Shown: positions 44,299-53,199, counted from the first letter of the stretch. The stretch: 64,000 bases of DNA from Lentibacter algarum (GCF_040580765.1 NZ_CP158687.1:2232001-2296000), one strand, 5' to 3'. The notes: generated by a model not told the origin, from the sequence alone. Numbers and translations are program-made.

Positions 44299-47200
44299 TC
44301 ACGCAACCATTTTTGCGGAATTGTCTACGGGCCCCTTTGATCGCTTAAAGAACACGTAATACAGCACCGGTGCGGCAACCATCGTCAGCAGGGATGCGAA
44401 GGCTAGTCCGCCCATAATGGTTGCGGCCATGGACTGGAAAAAAGCATCCCAAAGAAGCGGCAACATGCCGAGGATCGTCGTTGCCGCCGCAAGAAACACC
44501 GGCCGCAAGCGCGATGTCGAAGCGGTTACAATGGCGTCTTCCAGTGGCATGTCGGGGTCGGCCTTTCGTGTGAGGTCGATCTCTTCGACCAGCACGATCC
44601 CATTTTTGATCAACATGCCGGACAGCGACAAGAGGCCAAGAAGCGCGGTGAAGGTGAATGGCAAACCAGTGCCCAACAGTGCAAGGCTAACCCCGTTGAC
44701 CGACATTGGCACCAATAGCCAGATGATAAGCGGCTGACGCAGAGCGTTGAACAGAAGAACGGTGATGAGCACCATAATGATAATGCTCATCGGGAGCTGG
44801 GAGCCGAGAGAGGCCTGCGCATCAGTTGAGCTTTCGTATTCGCCCCCCCATTCCATCGTATACCCATCCGGAATGGACATATCTTCAATGGTGGCGCGCA
44901 CTTCGGCCAGAACTCCGGCTGCCGTCAGGTTGCGGGGGATATCGGCACCAACAGTGATGACATTCGCGCGGTCACGGCGAAATACCAACGTATCCTGCGG
45001 CTCGAACCTGAACCCGTCGATCGCCTGCGCCATCGGCACCAAAGTATCGTTGCTTTCGGAATAGATGACGTGGTCCATCAGCGACAGGCCCGCATCCGGC
45101 GCGGTGCGCAGAATGATCGGGATTTGGCGGTCGCCCTCACGAAACACGCCAGCCGCGGTGCCTTCGGTGGCGAACTGCAAGATGCTGGTGATGTCGGAGC
45201 GTGAAATGCCGGACTCCTGAGCACGGTCTCCGGCATAGATCGGGCGCAGCACCAGTTCTTTTTCACGCCAGTCATAACGGGGGGATATAATGTTGGGGGA
45301 CGCGGCACTCAGCCGCTCAACGGCTTCGTCCGCCAGATCACGCAGGACCGCCGGATCAGCGCCGGAAAACCGCACTTCGATCGGGGCACCGCCACCGGGG
45401 CCGAATGCCAGACGTTTGACGCGGAATTCACCCTGCGGAACTGCTTCCACTGCAAAGGCCTCCAGCTCGTCCATTTCGGACTGGATCACGTCCAGCGTGG
45501 TGACGCGGACGATCAGGTGGCCATAGCTGGGGTTGGGGTCTTCGCTGTCGTAAGTCAGCATGAAACGCGACGCGCCCATACCGGAATAGGACGTCACGGC
45601 GATCACGTCGTCGCGTTCAACCAGCCAATTCTCCAGCGTTTGCATGTCGCTGGACGTCTGATCGATGCCGGCGCCTTGGGGCAGTTTATAGTTCACGAAA
45701 TAGAGCGGCGTGTTGCTGTCAGGAAAGAACTGCTGCTTGATTTGGCCAAACATGGCATAACAAACCACCGTCGTGCCGATAAGTCCGACAAGAACCAGCC
45801 AGCGCAGTTTGAGGCTGGCACGCAGCAGACTGGCATAGCCGCGGAAGATGGCACCATCGTAGCCGCCGCTCGCGCCCTTTTCACCTTGGCGGAAAAAGTA
45901 GTGGCCCAGCAGCGGGGTAACGGTGATTGCCAGAACCCACGACGACATCAGCGAAATGGCAATGACGGCAAATAAAGAGAACAGGAATTCGCCCGTCGCA
46001 TCGGGACTCAGGCCGATCCCGGCAAAGGCCATGATGCCGATGACCGTGGCCCCGAGAAGTGGGATTTGCGTCTTGCTGGCTGCCTCGGTCGAGGCTTCAC
46101 GGGATGTCTGGCCGCGCTGCATATTGATCTGCATGCCTTCTGCGACGACGATGGCGTTATCCACCAGCATCCCCATCGCGATGATCAACGCGCCAAGCGA
46201 GATGCGTTCCATTTCAATGGAGCCAAGCGCCATGAAGAACAAAGTGCCGACGACGGTGAGTAATAGTGTTACCCCGACAACCACAGCCGCCCGCCAACCC
46301 ATGAAAACGGCGAGCACGATGATCACGATGGCTACCGACATGGCGAGGTTCACAAGAAAGGAGTTCGAGGCTTCCTCGACGACGACGTGTTGTTGGTAGA
46401 TGGGTTCGATCGTAATACCGACGGGGATGGATTGTTTTAGCAGTTCCAGTCTTGCGTCGACGGCATGGCCAACTTCGACGATGTTTTCTGTCGAAAGGCC
46501 CGCAACGCCAAGACTGAACGCTTCAACTCCATTGTGGCGGAGAATCAGATCGGGGTTGTCTTCGCGTCCACGGTAAACATCTGCGAAATCTGACAGGTTC
46601 ACGATCTGCCCGCCAACACCAACGGAAAGCGCCGCAATGGCTGAAACACTGTCAGACCCGTCAGGGCGTTGAATAAGTGTGCGGCCTTCGGCGTCCTGAA
46701 TAGACCCGCCTTCGACAATTTCATCGGCGTTGGCCAGCGCGGCCTGCATCATGGCAGGCGGAATGCCTAGCGATGTGGACAGCGCCAGATCGGGCTCAAC
46801 ATAGATGCGTTCGTTTGGTGCGCCGGAAATCACCGCATCGGCGACGCCCTCAACCGAGAGCACCTCTCGCCGTAAGAAATCAGCCAGATTATTGATTTCA
46901 CGATCACTGAAGCCGGGCGCGGTGATCGCATAGTAGAGTCCATAAACATCGCCGAAACTGTCATTGACATAGGGCGCGGTTGCCCCGCTTGGTAACGCGG
47001 CCTCACTGACCCGATTGCGAAGTTTTGTCCAAATACTTGGCAGCTCGCTGCCGTCGTAATGATCTTCCATCTCCACGGTGATCCACGACAGCGCCGGTTG
47101 GTTCATGGTTTCGATCAGCTTGACCTCACCCATCTTTTGAATGGCTGATTCAATAGGCTCGGACACTTCCGTCGCGACTTCTTCTGCAGAGGCGCCGGGA

Positions 47201-47352
47201 TATTGTGTGACAACAATAGCCACTTTGATCGTAAACGCAGGGTCTTCGAGCCGCCCGAGCGATGAGAACCCCCAGATGCCACCCAACAGACACATCAGGA
47301 TTACGATCCAAGTGTAGATCGGATTAACAATAGAGAAACGAGCAACATCCAT
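44299..47352 (-). CDS. RND-family efflux transporter permease
   Basis: The 1017-residue inner-membrane pump follows the AcrB-like layout with twelve predicted membrane segments and two large periplasmic loops. The proton-relay segment in TM4 reads GMLVDNAIVVAEG, so the usual second Asp is Asn; this is seen in one HAE-1 branch. The N-terminus (FSIVNPIYTWIVILMCLLGGIWGFSSLGRLEDPAF) and the AFAGIGLSPDATGEF region fit that branch. The adaptor gene precedes it by 10 bp. The substrates are unknown and no outer-membrane channel is encoded nearby. Confidence 0.93.
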   Translation of the reverse strand: MDVARFSIVNPIYTWIVILMCLLGGIWGFSSLGRLEDPAFTIKVAIVVTQYPGASAEEVATEVSEPIESAIQKMGEVKLIETMNQPALSWITVEMEDHYDGSELPSIWTKLRNRVSEAALPSGATAPYVNDSFGDVYGLYYAITAPGFSDREINNLADFLRREVLSVEGVADAVISGAPNERIYVEPDLALSTSLGIPPAMMQAALANADEIVEGGSIQDAEGRTLIQRPDGSDSVSAIAALSVGVGGQIVNLSDFADVYRGREDNPDLILRHNGVEAFSLGVAGLSTENIVEVGHAVDARLELLKQSIPVGITIEPIYQQHVVVEEASNSFLVNLAMSVAIVIIVLAVFMGWRAAVVVGVTLLLTVVGTLFFMALGSIEMERISLGALIIAMGMLVDNAIVVAEGMQINMQRGQTSREASTEAASKTQIPLLGATVIGIMAFAGIGLSPDATGEFLFSLFAVIAISLMSSWVLAITVTPLLGHYFFRQGEKGASGGYDGAIFRGYASLLRASLKLRWLVLVGLIGTTVVCYAMFGQIKQQFFPDSNTPLYFVNYKLPQGAGIDQTSSDMQTLENWLVERDDVIAVTSYSGMGASRFMLTYDSEDPNPSYGHLIVRVTTLDVIQSEMDELEAFAVEAVPQGEFRVKRLAFGPGGGAPIEVRFSGADPAVLRDLADEAVERLSAASPNIISPRYDWREKELVLRPIYAGDRAQESGISRSDITSILQFATEGTAAGVFREGDRQIPIILRTAPDAGLSLMDHVIYSESNDTLVPMAQAIDGFRFEPQDTLVFRRDRANVITVGADIPRNLTAAGVLAEVRATIEDMSIPDGYTMEWGGEYESSTDAQASLGSQLPMSIIIMVLITVLLFNALRQPLIIWLLVPMSVNGVSLALLGTGLPFTFTALLGLLSLSGMLIKNGIVLVEEIDLTRKADPDMPLEDAIVTASTSRLRPVFLAAATTILGMLPLLWDAFFQSMAATIMGGLAFASLLTMVAAPVLYYVFFKRSKGPVDNSAKMVA

Positions 47353-47361
47353 GATCGGCCC

Positions 47362-48408
47362 TTAGCCCCCGAAACCGGTGAAACGGCGTACGTCTTGGCC
47401 ATCGACAAGTGTAGATGCGCCAACGGCGACAATCTCTTGCCCGACCTCTAGTCCGGACAGGATTTCGACCTCACCACTCTCGGTGGCAGCAATCTCAACG
47501 GGCGTATGTGTGACTGTGCCCTCGATGCCGCCCGTCGGAATGAACACCATAACGCTGGTGCTACCGTCATTGCCGATGACAATCGCGGACGCCGGAACGA
47601 GTATCGGGGCATCGTCGGCGAACAAGCTAGCCGTGACCTTGACTGACGATCCGGGCCAGACGGTCAAATCATTCTTTGGCGCCATGCCAAGCGTGATTGA
47701 ATAGGTTTGGCCGACCGCAGCCGTTTCTGCGTTCACTTCCTTTACCGCGAGGGGGTACCGGTTCGGATTACCCGTAAACTCGGCGTAAATCTCGATGTTT
47801 GGGTCGCGGCCCGCTTGTTGAAACAAGGTCTCGGGCACTTCGATTTCGATCCGCAGATCGGACATGTCATGCAACCGCACAACCGGCATTCCGGCGCTCG
47901 TGGTTGAAAAATTCGGCACCAGACGTGAAGCGACCAGTGCCTCGAAAGGCGCGTGCAAGGTGGCTTGTTCCAGCGCGCGTTCAGCATTGCGCATCGCAAC
48001 GCTGGCTAGTTCGACTTGCGTTTCGGCGTCCTGAACTGCGGTCTGGCTCACGGCGCTGCCTTCCAGTTGGCGATACCGGTCCAATGTGCGATTGGCCTGA
48101 TCGCTATTAAGGCGGGCCTCTTCCAGGGCCAGCTCGAACGGGACAAGATCAAGGCTGGCAACCAAACCGCCTTTGGGCACATCAGCGCCTTCATCCACCG
48201 GGAAATCAATGATTTGCCCCGAAACCTGAAAGGCCAAATCCACGGTTTCCCGTGCGACGACATGGCCGAAGAAAGTACGGCTGAGACCAGACCCCGAGGC
48301 TTCAACGGTTTCAATTTTCACAATGGATGTCTGCGCTTCGCTTTGATGTGGCAACGCCAAGACAAAAGCGGTCGCAATACCTTGCACCACCAGCTTCAAC
48401 CGTTTCAT
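47362..48408 (-). CDS. RND efflux periplasmic adaptor (membrane-fusion protein)
   Basis: The start at 48408 (MKRLKLVVQGIATAFVLALP) follows GAAAGGG. The 348-residue protein has a signal peptide, a lipoyl-like half-domain pair (VDLAFQVSGQIIDFPVDEGADVPKGGLVASLD), a helical hairpin (ELALEEARLNSDQANRTLDRYRQLEGSAVSQTAVQDAETQVELA) and beta-barrel/MP domains. It connects the RND pump to an outer-membrane channel. The two genes form an operon. Confidence 0.93.
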   Translation of the reverse strand: MKRLKLVVQGIATAFVLALPHQSEAQTSIVKIETVEASGSGLSRTFFGHVVARETVDLAFQVSGQIIDFPVDEGADVPKGGLVASLDLVPFELALEEARLNSDQANRTLDRYRQLEGSAVSQTAVQDAETQVELASVAMRNAERALEQATLHAPFEALVASRLVPNFSTTSAGMPVVRLHDMSDLRIEIEVPETLFQQAGRDPNIEIYAEFTGNPNRYPLAVKEVNAETAAVGQTYSITLGMAPKNDLTVWPGSSVKVTASLFADDAPILVPASAIVIGNDGSTSVMVFIPTGGIEGTVTHTPVEIAATESGEVEILSGLEVGQEIVAVGASTLVDGQDVRRFTGFGG

Positions 48409-48701
48409 TTTGACCCTTTCATACCGCAACAGATGACTGGGCTTGGTTCCCGAGTTCAAAAACTAAACTAATCAGTTCAATCCAGCTCAGCAACCATGGA
48501 TTTGGGCTTTGGGGATAAAGCCGTGTCATTTAGGCCATATGCCTTTTGATCCGCGTGGCTCGGCGACTTCTTTGGTTCTGTTTCGGGTGCAACGCGTTGG
48601 GACAACCGTCTGATCACAATTCTATCAAAACAGTCGTTTGTCCTTGAGGCAGCATCGGTCAAAATGGGCTCCTAGCTGCCATCCGCTGCGCAGTCTACGA
48701 A
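48409..48701. other. leader of the RND operon up to the element border
   Basis: This ~290 bp should hold the RND promoter. A 61-codon minus-strand frame at 48477-48662 has no family features and is not called. The final part (GCTGCGCAGTCTACGAAGGTCTGCTAAGGG, 48688-48717) runs into the element end motif. Confidence 0.4.
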
Positions 48702-48724
48702 GGTCTGCTAAGGGCCGAAAGCGC

Positions 48725-49291
48725 CTACAGCAGCTCCACAGCCTCGCTAAGCTGCTCAGAATTCACATCGATATATCTCTGGGTAGTGCTTATGTGACTA
48801 TGCCCCGCCAGCTCTGCTAACAAGCGCACCCCCACGCCTTTGTTGGCCAACCTCGTGATGTAAGTGCGTCTTCCCGAATGGCTTGAAGCATCCTTGAGAC
48901 CCACAGCTTTGTAAATGTCCAAGAACAGCTGACACATGGTGTTGGCTGAGAAGTGCCCACCCTTTTGGCTCTCAAACAGCGGGCGCTGAGGATCGCCCAA
49001 GTATTTAATCGCGCCATAGTCTCCAAGTGCCTTCCGCAAGCGCTGGTTGAGATACACAGTGCGTGTATGCCCGCCTTTGCTCTGTGCTGCGCTCAGTATG
49101 AACTGCTCACGCACGTTGCCTGCTTCATCAAACACATTGCCAACTGTGAGCGCTGCGATCTCCTTGGCCCTCAGCCCTGCGTAGAAGCTGGTGAGTATGA
49201 TCGTCTCATCACGCACAGGATGACGCCTGCTGCGGCAATACTGTATAACCCTGCGCAGCTGCGCCTCGTTCAATGTCTGTGCTTGGCGCAT
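48725..49291 (-). CDS. short tyrosine recombinase of the mobile element (copy 2)
   Basis: The protein has 188 residues and differs from the copy at 2367 at two positions (T to V near residue 26, S to I near 95). All catalytic residues (R41, K72, H138, R141, H164, Y173) are intact, so both copies may be active. It occupies the same place relative to the left end motif. Confidence 0.9.
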   Translation of the reverse strand: MRQAQTLNEAQLRRVIQYCRSRRHPVRDETIILTSFYAGLRAKEIAALTVGNVFDEAGNVREQFILSAAQSKGGHTRTVYLNQRLRKALGDYGAIKYLGDPQRPLFESQKGGHFSANTMCQLFLDIYKAVGLKDASSHSGRRTYITRLANKGVGVRLLAELAGHSHISTTQRYIDVNSEQLSEAVELL

Positions 49292-49661
49292 GTGCTGATC
49301 CCCTCAAAACATAAGCTTTTGTGTGCTTTGAGTATAAAGTCTGAGGTATTGGTCTTCCTACCGGAAAGACGCCTTAGATGAAGTCCATATTTTACAATGA
49401 CTTAAGCAATAATCTCATCTAATGTATGTTCTATGAGGTTTTGAGCTGTGAGGTTCAGCTCAGGCAAAACTGCGCAGTTAATGGCTATTGCGCTCACGCT
49501 AAGGGCTCAACACCTGCATTGCACCCAGCTTAGCGCGGTCAGTATTACAACATATTGCACAGCCTCAGATCCCGTTAGAATTGAATCCAACCCAAACTGA
49601 GCAGTATAATTGGGTATAAACGGCGATTTTATCCCGACTGTTCAAACTTACGGAGCCATGC
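49292..49661. other. non-coding stretch left of the copy 2 cargo
   Basis: It holds the recombinase promoter (like copy 1) and a weaker form of the copy 1 terminator hairpin at ~49405-49440. The stretch 49403-49482 is still similar to 3050-3125; after that the two elements differ. Confidence 0.45.
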
Positions 49662-50153
49662 TTGAACGACATTACAACATACCTAAGCCCACTTGTTGCT
49701 GAGCTAGCTGGTAGCGCTGCCCCCCTACCCCCAGACACTAAGCCCGAGATCGCCAAGCTGAACAAACTTAAACAGTTGCTCTATGCGCAATTGGGGCGTG
49801 AGAGCCGTTACAACATGCACATCATGCAAGACCACGCACTAGATGAGCCAGTGCGTGTCTTGGAATTAGAAACTGATGTGCTGACCTTTATACACAAGCA
49901 GCCCTTACCCGTGTCGGTGTTGTTTGAGTGTGAGGTTGATGAGCAGTATCTGTGGCGCATTGCGTCCCGCTATCCAGCCTTCCAAAAAAAGCTATTGGAG
50001 TTCAAAACCAAACATCAACTGTTGGAAGAAGCGTATCGCCACATCAAAGTGGCCAAGCTCAAGGCCATATGTGAAGACCCCCTGGGTGATGTTGCGTATG
50101 TGCAGGCTTTGATTGGACTGCTGGAATTGGCGCTGAGTGAGGTTCATGGCTGA
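49662..50153 (+). CDS. hypothetical cargo protein
   Basis: The product has 163 residues and is not recognised. It appears soluble and helical, with a C-terminal half rich in Lys, Leu and Glu (KKLLEFKTKHQLLEEAYRHIKVAKLKAI). The start may be this TTG/ATG-like codon at the left of a frame that reads NDITTYLSPLVAELAGS; the ribosome-binding site is weak. The gene has no counterpart in copy 1. Confidence 0.6.
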   Translation: MNDITTYLSPLVAELAGSAAPLPPDTKPEIAKLNKLKQLLYAQLGRESRYNMHIMQDHALDEPVRVLELETDVLTFIHKQPLPVSVLFECEVDEQYLWRIASRYPAFQKKLLEFKTKHQLLEEAYRHIKVAKLKAICEDPLGDVAYVQALIGLLELALSEVHG

Positions 50154-50237
50154 GATCAAGCAGTCGCGTGAGGTACTATGCTACTCAAACCCTCATACCA
50201 CAAAAAATTAAGCTATTGATATTAATGTGTAATAAGG

Positions 50238-50334
50238 CAAACACTGTGTTTGGATTTAGTATGTTTGGCAAAAATGGCAAACACAGTGTTTGCAACATGT
50301 ATGTTTGACGCAGTAAATCGAAACACTGTGTTTG
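50238..50334. repeat. three 15-bp palindromic repeats, T/A-centre type
   Basis: CAAACACTGTGTTTG (50238-50252), CAAACACAGTGTTTG (50278-50292) and GAAACACTGTGTTTG (50320-50334) have CAAACAC/GTGTTTG arms. This block has the same spacing style and flanking half-sites (GTATGTTTG) as the CGC-centre block at 50589 but a different centre. It is absent from copy 1. Confidence 0.75.
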
Positions 50335-50588
50335 AATTGCGTTCGCACAGCTTGCCCAATGAACAGTGCTCACTTTGCAATGAGCGGATTTGCTGTGTTT
50401 GGGCCGGAATGATCCGTGACTGGCGGGTGATTTGGTTGTGACGCAAAGCTCAGTCATACGTTCATTGGGTGGTTCAAGCGGATCTAGTCGCGTGATTTAG
50501 CATGCCCAGCGACGGATTACGGCTGACCTTGGCTGCTCTATACACTCAGCGGTAAAAATTGGGGCATTGATTTTATTGAATAATAAGC

Positions 50589-50711
50589 CAAACACGCTGT
50601 TTGGAAACGCCATGTTTGAGTTTTTAGTCAAACACGCTGTTTGCAACAGGAGTGTTTGGGTATTTGCAAATAAACGCCGTGTTAACACCGTAAGTTCAAA
50701 CAGCGTGTTTG
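50589..50711. repeat. three 15-bp palindromic repeats, CGC-centre type (copy 2)
   Basis: CAAACACGCTGTTTG at 50589-50603 and 50629-50643 and its complement at 50697-50711. The block is nearly identical to 6380-6502, including the half-sites between repeats. It is a conserved backbone feature placed between cargo genes. Confidence 0.75.
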
Positions 50712-50825
50712 ACCTGAACATTGCTGTCTCACGCCCCTCAGTGCTGACTTTTTGTAGGGCAGATTTGCTGTGTTTGTGTTGGGATGGATTACAGAGGTCA
50801 GGAATAATTTGACCCTTATAAGCAC

Positions 50826-51380
50826 CTAGGCATCGTTGACTGTGGTCAGCAGTCTGGCAAATCTGAACCCATACATCAGAATGAGAAAGCAGACGAAGAA
50901 ACCAGCCATGTCACCAATAACGTAACCGGAAGCAATTGAGAGGTTTAACTCGTGCGCATGCAGCGCAGTCATCCCAACGCTATTAAACAATGAACTAAAC
51001 AAAGCTATTATGCCAAAGTATTTCCAATTCGGAATCCCACGTTTCGTGGCAAGATCAGGAAATGCTGCTTTCGCAAACAAAAAGCCTAACAAGCATGCCA
51101 AGATGTTACCCAACGGCGACCATAGGTCCAGAGTAATGCCTGCCTGGGCACTCACCACCATCATCAAATATGCTGCGGGCAACATATAAATAGCTGCCCT
51201 CCACCCAAAAAACCAAAAAGACAGCACCCTTATGCCATGAGGCAAGAACAATAAACTTACCTCTAGAATGACGTTATTCAAAAGCATCTGCTGGAGCGGA
51301 GAAACAAAGCCGAGCACGAGTGAATACGCCGTAATGTAAGCAACGCTCACGATCAGAAAGTTCTGAATATGCTCTTTCAA
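50826..51380 (-). CDS. cargo membrane protein, five to six predicted TM segments
   Basis: The 184-residue protein has hydrophobic segments starting IVSVAYITAYSLVLGFV and ending YVIGDMAGFFVCFLILMYGF. The shared core LLFLPHGIRVLSFWFFGWRAAIYMLP matches the broken gene at 41614-42192. It is unlike transporters I recognise; a membrane sensor domain without an output domain is possible. It is 32 bp downstream of the wHTH gene on the same strand, so the two are probably co-expressed. Confidence 0.72.
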   Translation of the reverse strand: MKEHIQNFLIVSVAYITAYSLVLGFVSPLQQMLLNNVILEVSLLFLPHGIRVLSFWFFGWRAAIYMLPAAYLMMVVSAQAGITLDLWSPLGNILACLLGFLFAKAAFPDLATKRGIPNWKYFGIIALFSSLFNSVGMTALHAHELNLSIASGYVIGDMAGFFVCFLILMYGFRFARLLTTVNDA

Positions 51381-51412
51381 ATATATTGCGCCCTGCTCTG
51401 CGTTTATGCGCT

Positions 51413-51697
51413 TTAGCCTACGAGAGTGTATAGGCCGCGCTTCTTGCCACCTTTAGCAATTTTGCCCAAGCTCTCAAGATTTTTCAGCGCCCGAAACAGC
51501 GAGGGGCGAGAGTAAACGTTGTTCAAAGGGTGCTGCAAAATGTCCTTTGTGCTTACCAGATGTGCGTCACCGGCTAAATCAGCGACAGAGCTCAGAACAG
51601 ACTTCTCGATAGCTCCGATATCTCTGATCCCAAACTCAGCTTCCATATCGGCAAGCATGATCTGCATTTTTGCGATATTCTTAAGAAGTGAACTCAT
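51413..51697 (-). CDS. small winged-helix DNA-binding-like protein
   Basis: The start at 51697 (MSSLLKNIAKMQIMLADMEAEFG) aligns with the homologue at 41311; an upstream ATG at 51715 or 51751 is possible. 94 residues with an N-terminal helix, an HTH-like region (LVSTKDILQHPLNNVYSRPSLFRALKNLESLGKI) and a KKRGLYTLVG wing. An AGTATA/TATACT dyad at 51772-51790 upstream could be its own operator. It precedes the membrane-protein gene. Confidence 0.7.
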   Translation of the reverse strand: MSSLLKNIAKMQIMLADMEAEFGIRDIGAIEKSVLSSVADLAGDAHLVSTKDILQHPLNNVYSRPSLFRALKNLESLGKIAKGGKKRGLYTLVG

Positions 51698-52001
51698 AAC
51701 AGGTTTCGTCTCCATGTGTTGGTTTGTTGTTAGTGAAATAAGTCTTAACATAATTCCATATCGGGTTGTAAAGTATAGAATAAGTATACTATTGAGACCC
51801 CATTCATGAGTTACCCCAACTTTCCTGTCGATATTATCAAGTGCTTTAGGCTGGGCTATCCAACAGGATGCTTGGCCTTTTTTATGACCAGTAGCCTGTC
51901 ATAAAAAGGTTATTGCCTCACTCTATGATCAAATCCACTAGCACTTGCACAGAGTCGCTGCGTTTCTAAATTAGTGCTGTCTGAAGAAAGGAGTAAGTCA
52001 C

Positions 52002-52241
52002 ATGTCTGATCAAGATGAATTCCAAAGTATCATCGCGCGTGTTTCAAATGCAGGCGATCCTGTACATGAGTTGCGCAGCTTGGTTGTTGCTTCAGGTGGG
52101 CATTGGTCAGATGTCGTTGACAACGCCCTTTTTGAAATCAACTTCCTTGGCGTCGCAGGCTTGGGCTATGGAGCAGCAGACGCTGTAGAACACTGGGTCC
52201 AGAACGCACAGCGCTCAAACGCGGTCGACACTGCAGCTTAG
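52002..52241 (+). CDS. small hypothetical cargo protein
   Basis: The 79-residue acidic protein has a strong GAAAGGAG site before the ATG. It is helical at both ends with a glycine-rich middle (FLGVAGLGYGAADAVEHW). No family is recognised. It lies 22 bp upstream of the tRNA gene on the same strand. Confidence 0.65.
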   Translation: MSDQDEFQSIIARVSNAGDPVHELRSLVVASGGHWSDVVDNALFEINFLGVAGLGYGAADAVEHWVQNAQRSNAVDTAA

Positions 52242-52263
52242 GCGTTTTAACTAGGGCATGCGT

Positions 52264-52340
52264 GGGCCTGTAGCTCAACTGGTTAGAGCAGAGCGCTCAT
52301 AACGCTTTGGTTGCGGGTTCAAGTCCTGCCGGGCCTACCA
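52264..52340 (+). tRNA. element-borne tRNA with CAU anticodon, probably tRNA-Ile2
   Basis: A full cloverleaf can be drawn: acceptor GGGCCTG with CGGGCCT (G1-U72 and U6-G67 wobbles), D arm AGCTCAACTGGTTAGAGC, anticodon stem GAGCG/CGCTT with loop CTCATAA (anticodon 52298-52300), T arm GCGGG-TTCAAGT-CCTGC and an encoded CCA end. CAU can be Met, initiator Met or Ile2 (lysidine-modified, reads AUA). C4-G69 and C5-G68 are present, the pairs known to favour TilS recognition of Ile2, so I favour tRNA-Ile2. It is absent from copy 1. Confidence 0.85.
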
Positions 52341-52393
52341 CGCCAAAACATTGGTTTGCTTGCTACGCCCACAAGAGCTATAAATTATTGAGT

Positions 52394-52406
52394 TGACCTA
52401 AGGTCA
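52394..52406. promoter_or_regulatory. TGACCT-A-AGGTCA dyad upstream of the BLUF gene
   Basis: A perfect 6-bp inverted repeat with a one-base centre lies 32 bp before the BLUF start and downstream of the tRNA gene. It is a candidate operator; no regulator is identified. Confidence 0.4.
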
Positions 52407-52437
52407 GCATGAGGCATCAAACTACTGACAGACTGAG

Positions 52438-52863
52438 ATGATACGTTCTATTCTTTACCAAAGCACTGCACAAACTGAGTTTCCGAGCAATGTAGACCAC
52501 GACATCCTTGAGGCAGCGTGGCGGCATAACACAGAAATGGGCGTAACTGGGTATCTGCTGCGCACACGAAGTAAGTACTTTCAGCTGTTGGAAGGGGCGG
52601 ATGACGTGCTGGAGGATCTCCTTGCTATAATAGGCAAAGACAACCGCCACACAGAAATGCAAATACTGAGTGACAACACATCTAGCCAACGTTGCTTTAC
52701 TGATTGGGCCATGGGTTATCACCTCGTGACAGAGAATGAACGGGATGAATTTGATGGCTGGCTCAAAGACGGAGATGAGTTCAGCATTAGCATGATCGCT
52801 TATATGCAGTTGATGGCCACAGAGCGCCAAGCAAGATCGCCCATGCAATCTAAAGCAAAATAG
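52438..52863 (+). CDS. BLUF-domain blue-light sensor protein
   Basis: The 141-residue protein is a single BLUF domain plus a short tail. Key residues of the flavin photocycle are present: Y7 (RSILYQS), N31 (WRHNTEMGVTGYLL), Q49 (KYFQLLEG) and W90 (CFTDWAMGYH), with KDNRHTEMQIL between. BLUF proteins bind FAD and signal blue light to a partner. There is no output domain, so it must act on another protein, perhaps one encoded in the element. Four of its eight Ile codons are ATA, unusual for a GC-rich host. Confidence 0.92.
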   Translation: MIRSILYQSTAQTEFPSNVDHDILEAAWRHNTEMGVTGYLLRTRSKYFQLLEGADDVLEDLLAIIGKDNRHTEMQILSDNTSSQRCFTDWAMGYHLVTENERDEFDGWLKDGDEFSISMIAYMQLMATERQARSPMQSKAK

Positions 52864-52866
52864 GCT

Positions 52867-53199
52867 TCAATACTCCTCAGCCAGCATGATGGTGAGGACA
52901 CGGGTGGTTACATTTGTATCTGTTGAATCAGGCGAGTGCATTTGCAGGTCTAGATCGTAGGTATCGATCTTCCAAAAGAACGTGTTACCTGAGAGTTTGA
53001 CAGCCCCAAAGTCGTGCTCCGCATATGGGTCGTTGTCGGCGGTAAAGGCATCGAAGTCCTCTACGGCAATCAGCAGCTCTGCCACTGTGAGTGGATCGCA
53101 AGACAACACGCCTTGAGTGAGTATCCAGCGACAATGATCAAGACGCTGCCGCGCTCGATCATTAAGTGCTGCTATTTTAGCTGTGTTTGCGTCAGGCAT
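52867..53199 (-). CDS. DUF3768 family protein (copy 2)
   Basis: The 110-residue orthologue of the protein at 6592 shares RARQRLDHCRWILTQGVLSCDPLTVAELLIAVEDFD exactly and differs mainly in the last third. It ends 3 bp from the convergent BLUF gene stop, showing how tightly cargo is fitted against the backbone. It overlaps the upstream DUF6641-like gene by 8 bp. Confidence 0.88.
   Translation of the reverse strand: MPDANTAKIAALNDRARQRLDHCRWILTQGVLSCDPLTVAELLIAVEDFDAFTADNDPYAEHDFGAVKLSGNTFFWKIDTYDLDLQMHSPDSTDTNVTTRVLTIMLAEEY

Noticed and set aside
48477..48662. 61-codon minus-strand frame upstream of the RND operon, considered as a truncated TetR regulator
   Set aside because: No HTH pattern or start signal can be seen; most likely leader sequence.
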